Of a stretch of 64,000 bases of DNA, positions 33,078 through 41,784 are shown one piece after another. Both the position numbers and the translations under genes were made by a program. Each line of letters starts with the position of its first letter. Positions within the stretch are counted from its first letter, which is position 1. Under the pieces are notes generated by a model. The model saw only the letters and a program-made list of their open reading frames with translations, was not told where the DNA came from and did not search any database. The stretch is from assembly GCF_005765165.1 (NCBI RefSeq), contig NZ_VCIW01000013.1, positions 1 to 64,000 on the forward strand, written 5' to 3'. This DNA is from Paenibacillus antri (GTDB lineage: Bacteria > Bacillota > Bacilli > Paenibacillales > YIM-B00363).

Positions 33078-33328
33078 CCGCTGTCCCCCTATTTTTTCTT
33101 CAGACGTAGTTTGCTTTCTGGGGTAGGAACCTATTCCGCCAGGGAAGGGATCGTTCCGACGCAAAGCGCGGCGGCGCGAGCCGCTGAATGGCCTGGAGCA
33201 AGATAGGGGAATGATGATCGGGCGTCTTTTTTCCATTTGAACCGCAACTTCCCAACCCTTGGAAACGTATGCTTTAACGGGTTCACCGAGTCGGTTATTC
33301 AAGGGGGGAGCGAGTCATAACTTCTTTC

Positions 33329-35209
33329 ATGAAATCTGTCAGCGTCGCCATCGCGGCCGAAGCGCTGATTACGGCGATCGTCGCCATCGGCATTTACTAC
33401 GGCGTCGGAGTGTTTCCGTATACGACTCCGTGGGCGTCGGGAACGACCCCGCCGGAGCCGGCGCAGCTCCACTTCACGCTGCCGATCGGCATGCCGTCGT
33501 TGCAGGAATTGAAGATGCCGCTCAGCTTCATTCGCGCGGAGGGGCTAGGCTTCGGCATTGCCGGCTTCTTGCTGTCCGCGGCGGCGATCCTCGCGCAGAG
33601 CTTCGCTCGCGGCGCCTACTTGGGCGGATTGCGAAGCCATGCCGTGAACGGGGAGAAAGCCGATATGCTGCGCGCCGGACGGCATTTCTTCTTTCGGATG
33701 ACAGGCTGGACGATCTTTCAGCACGCCGCGGGGTTGATTCTCTTCTTTAGCGCGGTCGTCTTCTTCCCCTTCGCCTTGATCGGCATGATCGTCCTGTTCG
33801 CGTTCTCGCTGACGCCGTATGTAATCGTGCTGCGGGACGTCGGCTTGGCCGAAGGGTTGGCAAGCGCGCCGGGGGTGTTTCGACGGGCGTTCGGGAGGCT
33901 GCTGCCCTTAGCGATCGTCGCGGCTATCGTTACGGCGCTCTGCGGCGGCGCGCGGTTGGCCCCTGTGCCATACAACTATTTGCTTTGCATGGTCATTTAC
34001 GTGCCTGCAGCCACGTACTTGATCTATGAGCTGATGCTGCGGCTGCATGCTTTCCTCAGAGAAAACAATACCCCGCTGCCTAAGCCGCAGTTCCGGGAGC
34101 GTGCGCGCCGGTTCGGCGGATGGGCCTGGGCCGCCCTGCTTCTCGTCGCGCCGCTGACGGGAGCCGCGGCGGCAACCGGTCACCTGTTCGCGCCGTTGTC
34201 GCTGGCGAACGGTTCGGAGAAGGAATGGAACGGCGTCTCCTTCTGGAACGATTTCACGGCGGCGTACGCTCGTTCGGAGCAGCGCTACACCACGTACGGC
34301 TGGAAGCATACCGGCGAGATGCGCCTGCGGATCTCGATGCCCGAGCTCGCGAACGGAGCGGGACCCGAGCTGCTGCGCGGCACGGCCGAAGTGACCTGGG
34401 GCCTCATGGAGGAGAAGACGACGCGGTCGGGGAATTCCTCGCATATCTTCTTAGAGGAGACGCAACGAACGGATCGGCTGTTTTACAGCTTGAAGAAGGC
34501 GACGACGTCTACGGGGGCTTCGTATTTTTCCAGTCGCGAAGGAACGGCGCATCTCCTGACGTCGGGCGGGAATCTAAGAGAGCCTCACGAGCTGGAGATG
34601 ATGGTAAGCGGCGACGGGAAGCGCGTCTTCCTGTTGCTTCATCCGACTCGATTCCCGGTTGACCCCGTCTGGCGGGTTTCGAAGGACGGCCGGTATTTGA
34701 TCCCGCTGACGAGCCCGATGAACGCCGGCGACTTCCGCTATTTTTGGTTCTCGTCGGAACCGAAGGCGGAGGAGGCGTTCGCGATGCTCGCGGAGAAAAA
34801 CAAGGAGACGCTGCTCGGAGCGCCGGCGCCTTATCAGCTGCTTCCTTACGCGCTGCAGGAGGCGGACGGGGATATGGTCGCGACGCTCATCGCCATGACG
34901 CCCGAAGCGGCCCGCGAGTCGGTGCCGGCTTGGGACGCGGAGCAGTGGACTTCCTACCTTCGTACGAAGTACGAGGGGGTCGAGTACGCGGAATTGTTTC
35001 CGTATGTTTCGAAAGCGGGCGAATACGACGGCCACGTCTGGGAGGAGAGGACGCCGAAGTCGGAAGGCGCTATTCGTACTCGGATCACGGTTCCGTATCC
35101 GAACGGAAGCGTAACGGTAGAATTCGAAGAGAAGGAGGGCCAGCTCTTGGAGCTGCAACTTTTCCTCGACGGGATCGTACAATTGGAAGAATCCAACAAG
35201 AAGGGATAA
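33329..35209 (+). CDS. large membrane protein of unknown function
   Basis: About 626 residues. The N-terminal ~260 residues contain around six membrane helices (near 5-25, 73-92, 130-165, 185-205, 215-240, 262-285), and the rest is a soluble, probably extracytoplasmic region with many aromatic strands. I do not recognise the family. The ATG at 33329 is 18 bases after the ribosome site AAGGGGGGAG, too far. An in-frame ATA at 33317 is at good spacing and could be the true start. It precedes a DUF975 gene by nine bases, so they form an operon. Confidence 0.72.
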   Translation: MKSVSVAIAAEALITAIVAIGIYYGVGVFPYTTPWASGTTPPEPAQLHFTLPIGMPSLQELKMPLSFIRAEGLGFGIAGFLLSAAAILAQSFARGAYLGGLRSHAVNGEKADMLRAGRHFFFRMTGWTIFQHAAGLILFFSAVVFFPFALIGMIVLFAFSLTPYVIVLRDVGLAEGLASAPGVFRRAFGRLLPLAIVAAIVTALCGGARLAPVPYNYLLCMVIYVPAATYLIYELMLRLHAFLRENNTPLPKPQFRERARRFGGWAWAALLLVAPLTGAAAATGHLFAPLSLANGSEKEWNGVSFWNDFTAAYARSEQRYTTYGWKHTGEMRLRISMPELANGAGPELLRGTAEVTWGLMEEKTTRSGNSSHIFLEETQRTDRLFYSLKKATTSTGASYFSSREGTAHLLTSGGNLREPHELEMMVSGDGKRVFLLLHPTRFPVDPVWRVSKDGRYLIPLTSPMNAGDFRYFWFSSEPKAEEAFAMLAEKNKETLLGAPAPYQLLPYALQEADGDMVATLIAMTPEAARESVPAWDAEQWTSYLRTKYEGVEYAELFPYVSKAGEYDGHVWEERTPKSEGAIRTRITVPYPNGSVTVEFEEKEGQLLELQLFLDGIVQLEESNKKG

Positions 35210-35218
35210 GGATATGGG

Positions 35219-35986
35219 ATGTGGACGCGCGGCGAATTGAAAGACAGAGCGAAGCAGGTGCTTCGCACGTCGTATTGGAAGGCATTTCTCGTTAGCTTCG
35301 TAATCGCGGTCATCGGAGGCGGCATTCCGAGCTGCTCCTTCAACTCCGGCTTAGGCGGCGGCGGGGAGGGAGACGGCGGCGGAGCGTCGTGGAACGGAGG
35401 GCTCGGGGAAGGCATGGACGGCATCGTCGCCGCCGTACTCGTCGCGGTGATCGTCGTTGCCGTCGTCATTGCGTTGGTCGGCCTCGCCTTTACGATTTTT
35501 CTTCGTTTTCCGTTGGAAGTAGGATCGAAGCAATATTTCAAACAAGCGGCGTTAGGCGACGTGAACATGAATTATCTGGGATACGCGTTCGGGAGAGGCA
35601 AGTATGCGCCGATCGTGAAAGGTATGCTCTGGATGAGCTTCCTCAACCTCCTATGGTTCTTGCTGCTCATCGTCCCGGGCATCGTGAAGTCGTATGCGTA
35701 CAGCATGGTACCGTACCTGCTGGCGGATAACCCGGGGATCGGAACGAAACGCGCGGTCGAGCTCAGCGATCGGATGACGCAGGGTCATAAATGGCGGATG
35801 TTCGTGCTGGATCTGTCCTTCATCGGATGGTATTTGCTCGGCGCGCTCGCTTGTTTGATCGGCACGCTGTTCGTCCTGCCGTACGTCAACGCGACGAAGG
35901 CGGAGCTTTATTTGACGCTGCGCCGGAACGCTTTGGACGAAGGGGTCTGTACGCAGGCGGAGCTAGGTTTGACGGAGTACGTATAA
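35219..35986 (+). CDS. DUF975-family membrane protein
   Basis: A 255-residue protein with DUF975 features: MWTRGELKDRAKQVLRTSYWKAFLVSF at the start, a glycine-rich loop (~44-66), RFPLEVGSKQYF, YLGYAFGRGKY and NLLWFLLLIVPGIVKSYAYSMVPYLLADNP, then a WYLLGALACLIGTLFVLPYVNATKAELY end. There are about five membrane helices. Function of the family is unknown. It is co-transcribed with the upstream large membrane protein. Confidence 0.85.
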   Translation: MWTRGELKDRAKQVLRTSYWKAFLVSFVIAVIGGGIPSCSFNSGLGGGGEGDGGGASWNGGLGEGMDGIVAAVLVAVIVVAVVIALVGLAFTIFLRFPLEVGSKQYFKQAALGDVNMNYLGYAFGRGKYAPIVKGMLWMSFLNLLWFLLLIVPGIVKSYAYSMVPYLLADNPGIGTKRAVELSDRMTQGHKWRMFVLDLSFIGWYLLGALACLIGTLFVLPYVNATKAELYLTLRRNALDEGVCTQAELGLTEYV

Positions 35987-36002
35987 GCGGGAGGCGCAGA
36001 AC

Positions 36003-36176
36003 ATGTCCTTTTCATTCGTTACCGCACTTATTCAAGGCTTCTACCTCGGTTTGATCTTGCTCGTGGTCGTCGCGCTCGTCAGCGGGATCGTCTACATCGT
36101 ATGGAAGAGGAAGCACGACGAGAGAGTGGAGCGGAAGCTGGACGAAATCGTCGATTTGTTGAAGAGAAACCCATAA
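36003..36176 (+). CDS. small single-span membrane protein (57 aa)
   Basis: ATG at 36003 with GGGAGG seven to twelve bases upstream. Residues ~8-34 form one membrane helix (GFYLGLILLVVVALVSGIVYIVW), followed by a charged helical tail (KRKHDERVERKLDEIVDLLKRN) that looks amphipathic. It is 16 bases after the DUF975 gene and probably the last gene of that operon. Confidence 0.65.
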   Translation: MSFSFVTALIQGFYLGLILLVVVALVSGIVYIVWKRKHDERVERKLDEIVDLLKRNP

Positions 36177-36212
36177 GAAAACAATGCTGAAAGAATGGGT
36201 TTTCAATCGCCG

Positions 36213-36239
36213 TTGAATTGTATACAATGTGAGTACAAT
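36213..36239 (+). promoter_or_regulatory. palindrome over a possible promoter of the DUF4038 gene
   Basis: ATTGTATACAAT (36217-36228) is a perfect 12-bp palindrome, similar to GntR-type operators. It lies between TTGAAT (36213-36218) and TACAAT (36234-36239), whose 15-base spacing is short for sigma-A. Confidence 0.45.
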
Positions 36240-36269
36240 ATTGAATCTAATTCATGGCGAGGGATCGAG

Positions 36270-37601
36270 ATGACGGAGAAGAAGCTGCAGCGGCTTAAGG
36301 TCAGCGAGAACGGGCGGTATTTGGAAAAGGAGGACGGAACCCCGTTCTTCTGGTTGGGCGACACGGCATGGGAGCTGTTTCACAAGCTCGACCGGGAGGA
36401 AGCGGAACTGTACTTGCGCAACCGCGCCGAGCGCGGATTTACGGTCGTCCAAGCGGTGGCGCTCGCGGAGCTGGAAGGATTAACGACGCCGAACGCTTAC
36501 GGGAGCTTTCCTCTAAAGCGGGACGCGAACGGCGAATACGACCCTGCGCAACCGGACGTCGCCGAGGACGGAACGTACGGATACTGGGACCATGTCGACT
36601 TCATCGTCGACAAGGCGGCGGAATACGGCATCTACATCGCCTTGCTGCCGACGTGGGGCGACAAGTACAATCTCGCATGGGGCAAAGGGCCGGTCGTCTT
36701 TACGAAACACAACGCGCGGGCGTTCGGCCTGTGGATCGGGGAACGATACAAGTCTAAGACGAACGTCGTCTGGGTGCTCGGCGGCGATCGGCCGCTCGAG
36801 ACGCGGCACCATTTCGAGGTCGTCCACGCGATGGCGGAAGCGATCCGCGAGGCGGACGGGGGCCGTCATCTGATGACGTTCCACCCGGCCGGCGGCCGCT
36901 CCTCTTCGATGTACGTCCATGACGAGGAATGGCTCGACTTCAATATGATTCAATCGGGACACGGCGCTCTGCATACGGCGAACTACGCCATGGTCGCGAA
37001 GGACTATGCGCTCTCGAAGACGAAGCCGACGTTGGACGGGGAGCCGTGTTACGAGGATCACCCGGTCGGATTCAAGGCGGCGAACGGCTACTTCGACGCG
37101 GCAGACGCGCGGAAAGCGGCGTACTGGGCGCTGTTCTCGGGCGCGTTCGGCCATACGTACGGCCATCATTCGATCTGGTCGATGACGAGAGAACCGGCGG
37201 ACTATTTCATTATGGATTGGAAGCAGGCCCTCCTCCGCCCCGGCGCGGCGCAGATGCGCCATGTCCGAACGTTGATGGAGTCGAGACCGGCCAAAAGCCG
37301 CGTCCCCGATTCGAGCCTGCTCGCGGCGAATTACGAAGGCGCCAATCATCTGACGGCGTGTCGGGGCGACGGATACGCCTTCGTCTACAGCCCGAACGGC
37401 CTTCCGTTCCGGGTGCGCCTCGGCGCGATCTCGGGCGAGCGCGTCGTCGCGACGTGGTTCGATCCGAGAACGGGAGCGACGGTGCCGGCCGGCGAGTCGG
37501 CGAACGAAGGGGAGCTGGAAGTCCGGCCGCCTTCGAGCGGCCGCAACGAAGATTGGGTGCTGATGCTGGACGATGCGTCCAGAGGCTACGTCATTCCATA
37601 G
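36270..37601 (+). CDS. DUF4038/GH140-like glycoside hydrolase
   Basis: A 443-residue cytoplasmic protein (no signal peptide) with a TIM-barrel DUF4038 domain: FFWLGDTAWELFHKL near the start, LPTWGDKYN, WVLGGDRPLE (~172), FHPAGGRSSS, and LDGEPCYEDHP (~276), where the Glu/Asp are candidate catalytic residues. A small beta-domain (~360-440) ends the protein. GH140 founders act on apiose-containing pectin; the substrate here may differ. The ATG at 36270 follows GCGAGGGATC. A palindrome overlaps the likely promoter, suggesting sugar-responsive control. Confidence 0.82.
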   Translation: MTEKKLQRLKVSENGRYLEKEDGTPFFWLGDTAWELFHKLDREEAELYLRNRAERGFTVVQAVALAELEGLTTPNAYGSFPLKRDANGEYDPAQPDVAEDGTYGYWDHVDFIVDKAAEYGIYIALLPTWGDKYNLAWGKGPVVFTKHNARAFGLWIGERYKSKTNVVWVLGGDRPLETRHHFEVVHAMAEAIREADGGRHLMTFHPAGGRSSSMYVHDEEWLDFNMIQSGHGALHTANYAMVAKDYALSKTKPTLDGEPCYEDHPVGFKAANGYFDAADARKAAYWALFSGAFGHTYGHHSIWSMTREPADYFIMDWKQALLRPGAAQMRHVRTLMESRPAKSRVPDSSLLAANYEGANHLTACRGDGYAFVYSPNGLPFRVRLGAISGERVVATWFDPRTGATVPAGESANEGELEVRPPSSGRNEDWVLMLDDASRGYVIP

Positions 37602-37609
37602 AAGCGACC

Positions 37610-37646
37610 GAAGACTCCCTTGGCGCACGATGCCAAGGGAGTCTTC
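37610..37646 (+). terminator. 15-bp perfect hairpin after the hydrolase gene
   Basis: GAAGACTCCCTTGGC (37610-37624) pairs fully with GCCAAGGGAGTCTTC (37632-37646). No T run follows, so termination may be imperfect. Confidence 0.6.
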
Positions 37647-37876
37647 GCGTCGTCGGCGTTCGCGCGAATATTTCCCGAGCAACCGCAGCGTTCCCGTTCT
37701 TTCGACATCGCTTCGGCTCGCCTCGTTCGTCTATCGGAGTTCGGATATGGCAATGGTAGTAACGATATGCGCGAGCGGAAGGAGGGACGCTTACGATACA
37801 CGACGAACCGCTGCAAAGCGCCGACGCCAGTTGGTCATGGTATCGCGCGGATCGAGAGGAGGACGCCGGGAAAGCG

Positions 37877-38752
37877 ATGTCTCGTCCCGAGCTGCGGAGC
37901 TGGGCCGACGGCGCGAAGGCGCGCGGGCATAATTCGATCCGCACGGTCTGGTTCGAGGCGGACGGCAACGAATTGCAAGGCACGGTCGCGATCGTACCCG
38001 ACCCGCAGCGTCCCGAGGCGAAGCGGCTGTTCCATTATCGGGTCACGAACGACGCGTTGGCGACGATCGGAATGGACAGACTGCTTCGCGAGACGATCGA
38101 CAAGAAGCGGTTCGCGGAGCGCCTGCTCGCCTGCAGCAGTCCGGTCGAGGGTTTGCTTTACCTCCTGAATTGGATCCTTGAACATTATTTCGATTGGATG
38201 GACGCCTTCGAGCTGGAGCTGACGCGGGCGAAAACCAAGATGCGGGAGACGAACGACGGCCATCTCTTCGAGTACATCATGGACTTGAGATATAAGCTGC
38301 TTCACTGGAACGCTCAGGTCATTCCGCTCAAGGAGATCCGGTTCGCCGCGGAGGAGACGTTCCCGCGGAGGCTGACGGACAGCGAGCCCTTCGCCGTCCT
38401 TCGCGTTCGCATGGAACGGGTTCGGATGCTTCAGGACGAATATATGGCCGAGATCGATTCGCTGCTCAAGCTGGACGACGTGACGGTCAATTACCGCGCG
38501 AACGACATTATGAAGACGCTGACGGTATTCACCGTGCTGTTGACGCCGATGACGGCGCTCGGGGCGATCTGGGGAATGAATTTCGAGTCGATGCCCGAGA
38601 CGGAGCGGGCGTGGGGATATCCCGCGGCGTTAACCGCAATTTTCGCCTTGATGGGGGGGATCTATTGGTATTTGCGGAAACAAGGGTGGACGAAGAGCAT
38701 TCTCGAGGTCAAGCCCGACCGCAAGAGGAAGAGCGAGGGCGGGGAGCCGTGA
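37877..38752 (+). CDS. corA: CorA-type divalent cation transporter
   Basis: An inner-membrane magnesium/cobalt channel-like transporter. The 291 residues have a long soluble helical N-part and two C-terminal membrane helices (~225-248 and 258-276) with the signature GMNFE between them. The family norm is a little longer. The ATG at 37877 has no ribosome site close by, while the frame stays open to a stop at 37760 and an ATA at 37796 sits nine bases after GGAAGGAGGG. The added 27 residues include DASWSWYRADREED, similar to the start of CorA proteins, so the gene may truly begin at 37796. Confidence 0.88.
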   Translation: MSRPELRSWADGAKARGHNSIRTVWFEADGNELQGTVAIVPDPQRPEAKRLFHYRVTNDALATIGMDRLLRETIDKKRFAERLLACSSPVEGLLYLLNWILEHYFDWMDAFELELTRAKTKMRETNDGHLFEYIMDLRYKLLHWNAQVIPLKEIRFAAEETFPRRLTDSEPFAVLRVRMERVRMLQDEYMAEIDSLLKLDDVTVNYRANDIMKTLTVFTVLLTPMTALGAIWGMNFESMPETERAWGYPAALTAIFALMGGIYWYLRKQGWTKSILEVKPDRKRKSEGGEP

Positions 38753-38780
38753 GACGAGCCCTGGAAATATCGCTGTATGT

Positions 38781-38820
38781 GGAACGTATGTTTGGTATAT
38801 AATATAAGAACATACATTCG
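38781..38820 (+). promoter_or_regulatory. paired LexA (SOS) boxes around a TATAAT
   Basis: GGAACGTATGTTTG (38781-38794) matches the Bacillus SOS consensus CGAACRNRYGTTYG except the first base. AGAACATACATTCG (38807-38820) has two differences. TATAAT (38798-38803) lies between, so LexA binding would block the promoter of 38841-39095. The layout mirrors 30324-30355. Confidence 0.75.
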
Positions 38821-38840
38821 GCGAAAGGCGGTCGACGAAC

Positions 38841-39095
38841 ATGAGGAACGAGCTGGAGAAGCGAATCGGGCGCGTCGTAACGATTATCTATGCGGACCGG
38901 AGGAGCGGATTTACGAAGCGGAGAATCAAGCTGCTGGGAGTGGAAGGGAACGCAGTGAAGGCGTTTTGTCTGGAGCGCCTGGCGCCGCGAACGTTCCTTC
39001 TGCCGTCGATCTTGGCGGTGGAAGCGTACGCGCCGCCGGCCGAGCGACGGCCCCGGCGCGAGTCGGCGGGCGGCTATCACGCCTTGCGAAGGTAG
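38841..39095 (+). CDS. small WYL-like protein, SOS-type promoter
   Basis: An 84-residue protein whose core (VVTIIYADRRSGFTKRRIKLLGVEGN, then KAFCLERLAPRTFLLPSILAVEAY) follows the pattern of a WYL domain: strand, R/K-rich turn, strand, C-x-x-R and RxFxLxxI. There is no DNA-binding domain. WYL domains in larger regulators sense ligands or bind single-stranded nucleic acid, often in DNA damage or phage defence settings. The ATG follows GGCGAAAGGCGG. Paired LexA boxes suggest damage induction. The family call is tentative. Confidence 0.72.
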   Translation: MRNELEKRIGRVVTIIYADRRSGFTKRRIKLLGVEGNAVKAFCLERLAPRTFLLPSILAVEAYAPPAERRPRRESAGGYHALRR

Positions 39096-39136
39096 GCATA
39101 TGATGGAGCATCCGAGTCGAAGGAGTTGTTTCTCGA

Positions 39137-39940
39137 ATGCCCATCTCTCCGGGCACGCATGTGCTGTATACCGTTCGCGCGGGCGATACGTTGTACTCGA
39201 TCGCGAACGGCTTCGGAACGAACGTGCCGTCGTTGATTCAAATCAATAGTTGGTATCCTCCGGTGATCGAACCCGATCGCCTCTACCCCGGCCAAGCGCT
39301 TCTCGTTCGTCTGCCCGGCATGTCCGAGCAGAGCGCGGTCCAATATCAAGCGATCGAGGGCGACACCTTGTTCCGCATCGCCGAGAGGTTCGGCGTCGGG
39401 GTCGAGATGCTGGCCGCGCTGAACGGGTTGGAGCGGCCGGACATTCTCCGCGTCGCGCAGCTGATATACATCCCCGCCTTCGTCTACGAGGTCGAGGCGG
39501 GCGATACGCTGTACGGCATCGCCCGCCGATTCGGCCGGTCGCTGAACGAGCTGATCCGGGCGAACCGGAACCGCCCCGGATTTTCGCCGGACGTTCTGTT
39601 TCCCGGCTTCCGCTTCGTCGTACCGCTCCCGGCGTCGACGAATATCGCCGTGTTCCAGCCGCTTCCGGGCGGCCGCGTCGCCCCCGGAGAGCGGCTGACG
39701 GGCGTCGCCCGCGCATTCGAGGCCGGCGCGCTCTATCGCATCGTCGACGCGGCGGGCGGCGTCGTCGCGCAGGAACGCGCCTTGACGGCGTCGGAGGGGG
39801 CGCCGGCGTTCGGCCGCTTCGATGCCGCGATCGCGTTCGATCGGCGCCCGTCGACGAGCGCGGGCACGCTCCTAGTTTATACGCGCAGCGCCAACGACGG
39901 AAGCGTGCAGGACTTGGTCGAGGTGCCGATCGCGTTCTAA
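39137..39940 (+). CDS. LysM (x3) and Gmad2 protein, spore/cell-wall associated
   Basis: A 267-residue protein with three LysM domains (~8-60, 68-112, 115-163; each with YxVxxGDTLxxIAxxFG) that bind peptidoglycan, then a Gmad2 immunoglobulin-like domain (~175-265, IAVFQPLPGGRVAPGERLTGVAR...), a fold named from bacterial spore germination proteins. No classical signal peptide is present, as in some spore proteins made in the mother cell. The ATG at 39137 lies after TTGTTTCTCGA with a weak ribosome site (GAAGGAG further up). Confidence 0.88.
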   Translation: MPISPGTHVLYTVRAGDTLYSIANGFGTNVPSLIQINSWYPPVIEPDRLYPGQALLVRLPGMSEQSAVQYQAIEGDTLFRIAERFGVGVEMLAALNGLERPDILRVAQLIYIPAFVYEVEAGDTLYGIARRFGRSLNELIRANRNRPGFSPDVLFPGFRFVVPLPASTNIAVFQPLPGGRVAPGERLTGVARAFEAGALYRIVDAAGGVVAQERALTASEGAPAFGRFDAAIAFDRRPSTSAGTLLVYTRSANDGSVQDLVEVPIAF

Positions 39941-39954
39941 ACGGGAATAGAAGA

Positions 39955-40003
39955 AGAGACATCCCCGGCCGCCTGCCGATTCCGGCGGCTCGGGGATGTC
40001 TCT
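39955..40003. terminator. long hairpin between converging genes
   Basis: AGAGACATCCCC (39955-39966) pairs with GGGGATGTCTCT (39992-40003), with an inner GCCGCC/GGCGGC stem. It serves both the LysM gene and the converging membrane gene. Confidence 0.75.
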
Positions 40004-40007
40004 GCGT

Positions 40008-40520
40008 TCAGGGGGCTAACGGAACCTCGAACCTCGCGACCAAGAACATTACGACGAGCGCCGAGTACAACAATGCTCTCTCCGTATGCGTGTGGTGCAG
40101 GCGAAGCATGGCGAACATGACCACGTAAAATCCGACGGACCAATAATAGGTCCATGCATGATCGTATACGATAATCCCTCTCCATTGCCATATCCACTCC
40201 AGCGCGGAGAAGCCGGCGACCCATAAAGCGTAGTACGCCGACTTCCTCGCGATCGTCCCCTCGGAGGGGAAATGATGTAAGTATAAGATTGCAGTGCAAG
40301 GAAGCAGAATGAACGTGTTCATGAGGTCCGCCACCTTATGCGATAACAACGATTCGGGTTGGAACATCCACGTCAAACGATCATGACAAAGGAAGTTATA
40401 CAAGAGGTTGCTGAGCGATACGAACAGGATGGTGTTATAGTATTGTCGCCATCGCTTCGCGGCCCCGGTGACGAGGGCGGCGGTGAGCAACGCAGCATTC
40501 GATAGAATGATCATCGGCAT
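40008..40520 (-). CDS. CBO0543-family membrane protein
   Basis: A 170-residue protein with about five membrane helices and the pattern NAALLTAALVTG...YYNTILFVSLSNLLYNFL...LMNTFILLPCTAILYLHHFP...WWYYWSVGFY that I associate with the CBO0543 family of Clostridia and Bacilli, common in spore formers and of unknown function. The ATG at 40520 follows GGGGAGATGCC. Confidence 0.8.
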   Translation of the reverse strand: MPMIILSNAALLTAALVTGAAKRWRQYYNTILFVSLSNLLYNFLCHDRLTWMFQPESLLSHKVADLMNTFILLPCTAILYLHHFPSEGTIARKSAYYALWVAGFSALEWIWQWRGIIVYDHAWTYYWSVGFYVVMFAMLRLHHTHTERALLYSALVVMFLVARFEVPLAP

Positions 40521-40774
40521 CTCCCCATGTCGGGTTTTGCCTTCATTGTATCCATTTCATGGATGATTAAACGATTTTCGTCAAGTCTTGATGAGATTGG
40601 CGTTACGGCGACGCGAATTTCGACCTTGCTCGCCGTCCATCGTCCGGCTGCTAGAACCGCGCGTTGTGCCGGAAATCGCGGGGAGCGGCGGGGACGCGGA
40701 AATCAGCGGATTCCCCTCCGACGAAGCGGCGGACTCGAAGGTAAAAGTCTGGAACGCCGCCGAGCAGGTTTTCG

Positions 40775-40824
40775 TTGACAAATCGAATGAGAATGCTTAT
40801 CATCTACGATGATAATGATTTTCA
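40775..40824 (+). promoter_or_regulatory. sigma-A promoter with two Fur boxes
   Basis: TTGACA (40775-40780), 17 bases, TATCAT (40798-40803). TGAGAATGCTTATCA (40788-40802) overlaps the -10 and TGATAATGATTTTCA (40810-40824) follows the start; each is close to the 7-1-7 Fur consensus. Iron-loaded Fur should repress the siderophore uptake operon 40864-44903. Confidence 0.88.
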
Positions 40825-40863
40825 ATATCGGGGCATACATTTCCATCCTAGGGGGGTGGCGCG

Positions 40864-41721
40864 TTGAACAGCAGGATGCAGACGGAAGGGTTACATATCG
40901 GATACGGCAGCGTGCCGATCGTCGAGGATTTGAACTTGCTGCTGCCGGACGGCCGGCTGACCGCGTTGGTCGGGGCGAACGGCAGCGGGAAGTCTACGAT
41001 TCTGAAGGCGATGTCGCGCATTCTGAAGCCCTCTGCGGGTCGGGTGCTGCTCGACGGCAAGACGATCGAACGACATTCGACCCGGGACGTGGCGAGGCAG
41101 TTGGCCATCTTGCCGCAGCAGCCGGTCGCTCCGGAGGGGCTGACGGTCGAAGAGCTCGTCTCGTTCGGCCGCTTCCCGCATCAGCGCGGGCTCGGCACGA
41201 TGAACGCCGAGGACAAGAAGGCGATTCGGCGAGCGCTGGCGGTAACGGGCATGGAGTCGTTCGCGGACCGCTCCGTCGACCAGCTGTCCGGAGGGCAACG
41301 GCAGCGGGCGTGGATCGCTATGGCGATCGCGCAGGAGACCGAGCTGCTGTTCCTGGACGAACCGACGACGTTCCTGGACATGGCGCATCAGTTGGAGGTG
41401 CTGCAGCTGCTGCGGCGGCTGAACCGCGAGGAAGGGCGGACGATCGTCATGGTCGTGCACGACCTGAACCATGCGTCGCTGTACGCCGATCACGTTGTCG
41501 CCATTCAGCGCGGCCGGATCGTCGCGCAAGGCGCCCCGGCGGACGTCATTACGCAGTCGATGCTTCGCGAGGTGTTCGGCGTCGACGCGGAGATCGTCGT
41601 CGATCCGAGATCGGGCATGCCGGTATGTCTGCCGTTCGCGCTGGCGAAGGAATCGTACGCGGAGGCGCGGCCGGAGCCGGCGCCGGCTCCGGCGCGCGTT
41701 ATGGCGGGCGCGGGAGCGTAA
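40864..41721 (+). CDS. iron-siderophore ABC transporter ATP-binding protein (FecE-like)
   Basis: A 285-residue ATPase with Walker [10 protein letters not shown] (~38), Q-loop [11 protein letters not shown], signature LSGGQRQR (~142), Walker [13 protein letters not shown] and switch VVHDLNH. FecE/FhuC-type proteins energise uptake of ferric siderophores or vitamin B12; the Fur boxes favour iron. The start is TTG at 40864 after AGGGGGGTGG. The C-terminal ~25 residues are Pro/Ala-rich ([15 protein letters not shown]), an unusual tail. Confidence 0.92.
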   Translation: MNSRMQTEGLHIGYGSVPIVEDLNLLLPDGRLTALVGANGSGKSTILKAMSRILKPSAGRVLLDGKTIERHSTRDVARQLAILPQQPVAPEGLTVEELVSFGRFPHQRGLGTMNAEDKKAIRRALAVTGMESFADRSVDQLSGGQRQRAWIAMAIAQETELLFLDEPTTFLDMAHQLEVLQLLRRLNREEGRTIVMVVHDLNHASLYADHVVAIQRGRIVAQGAPADVITQSMLREVFGVDAEIVVDPRSGMPVCLPFALAKESYAEARPEPAPAPARVMAGAGA

Positions 41722-41784
41722 GCGGGGTTTCATTCCATTCATTATCATCCATTCATATTCGTTCAAAAGGGGTAGGGGAAACAG

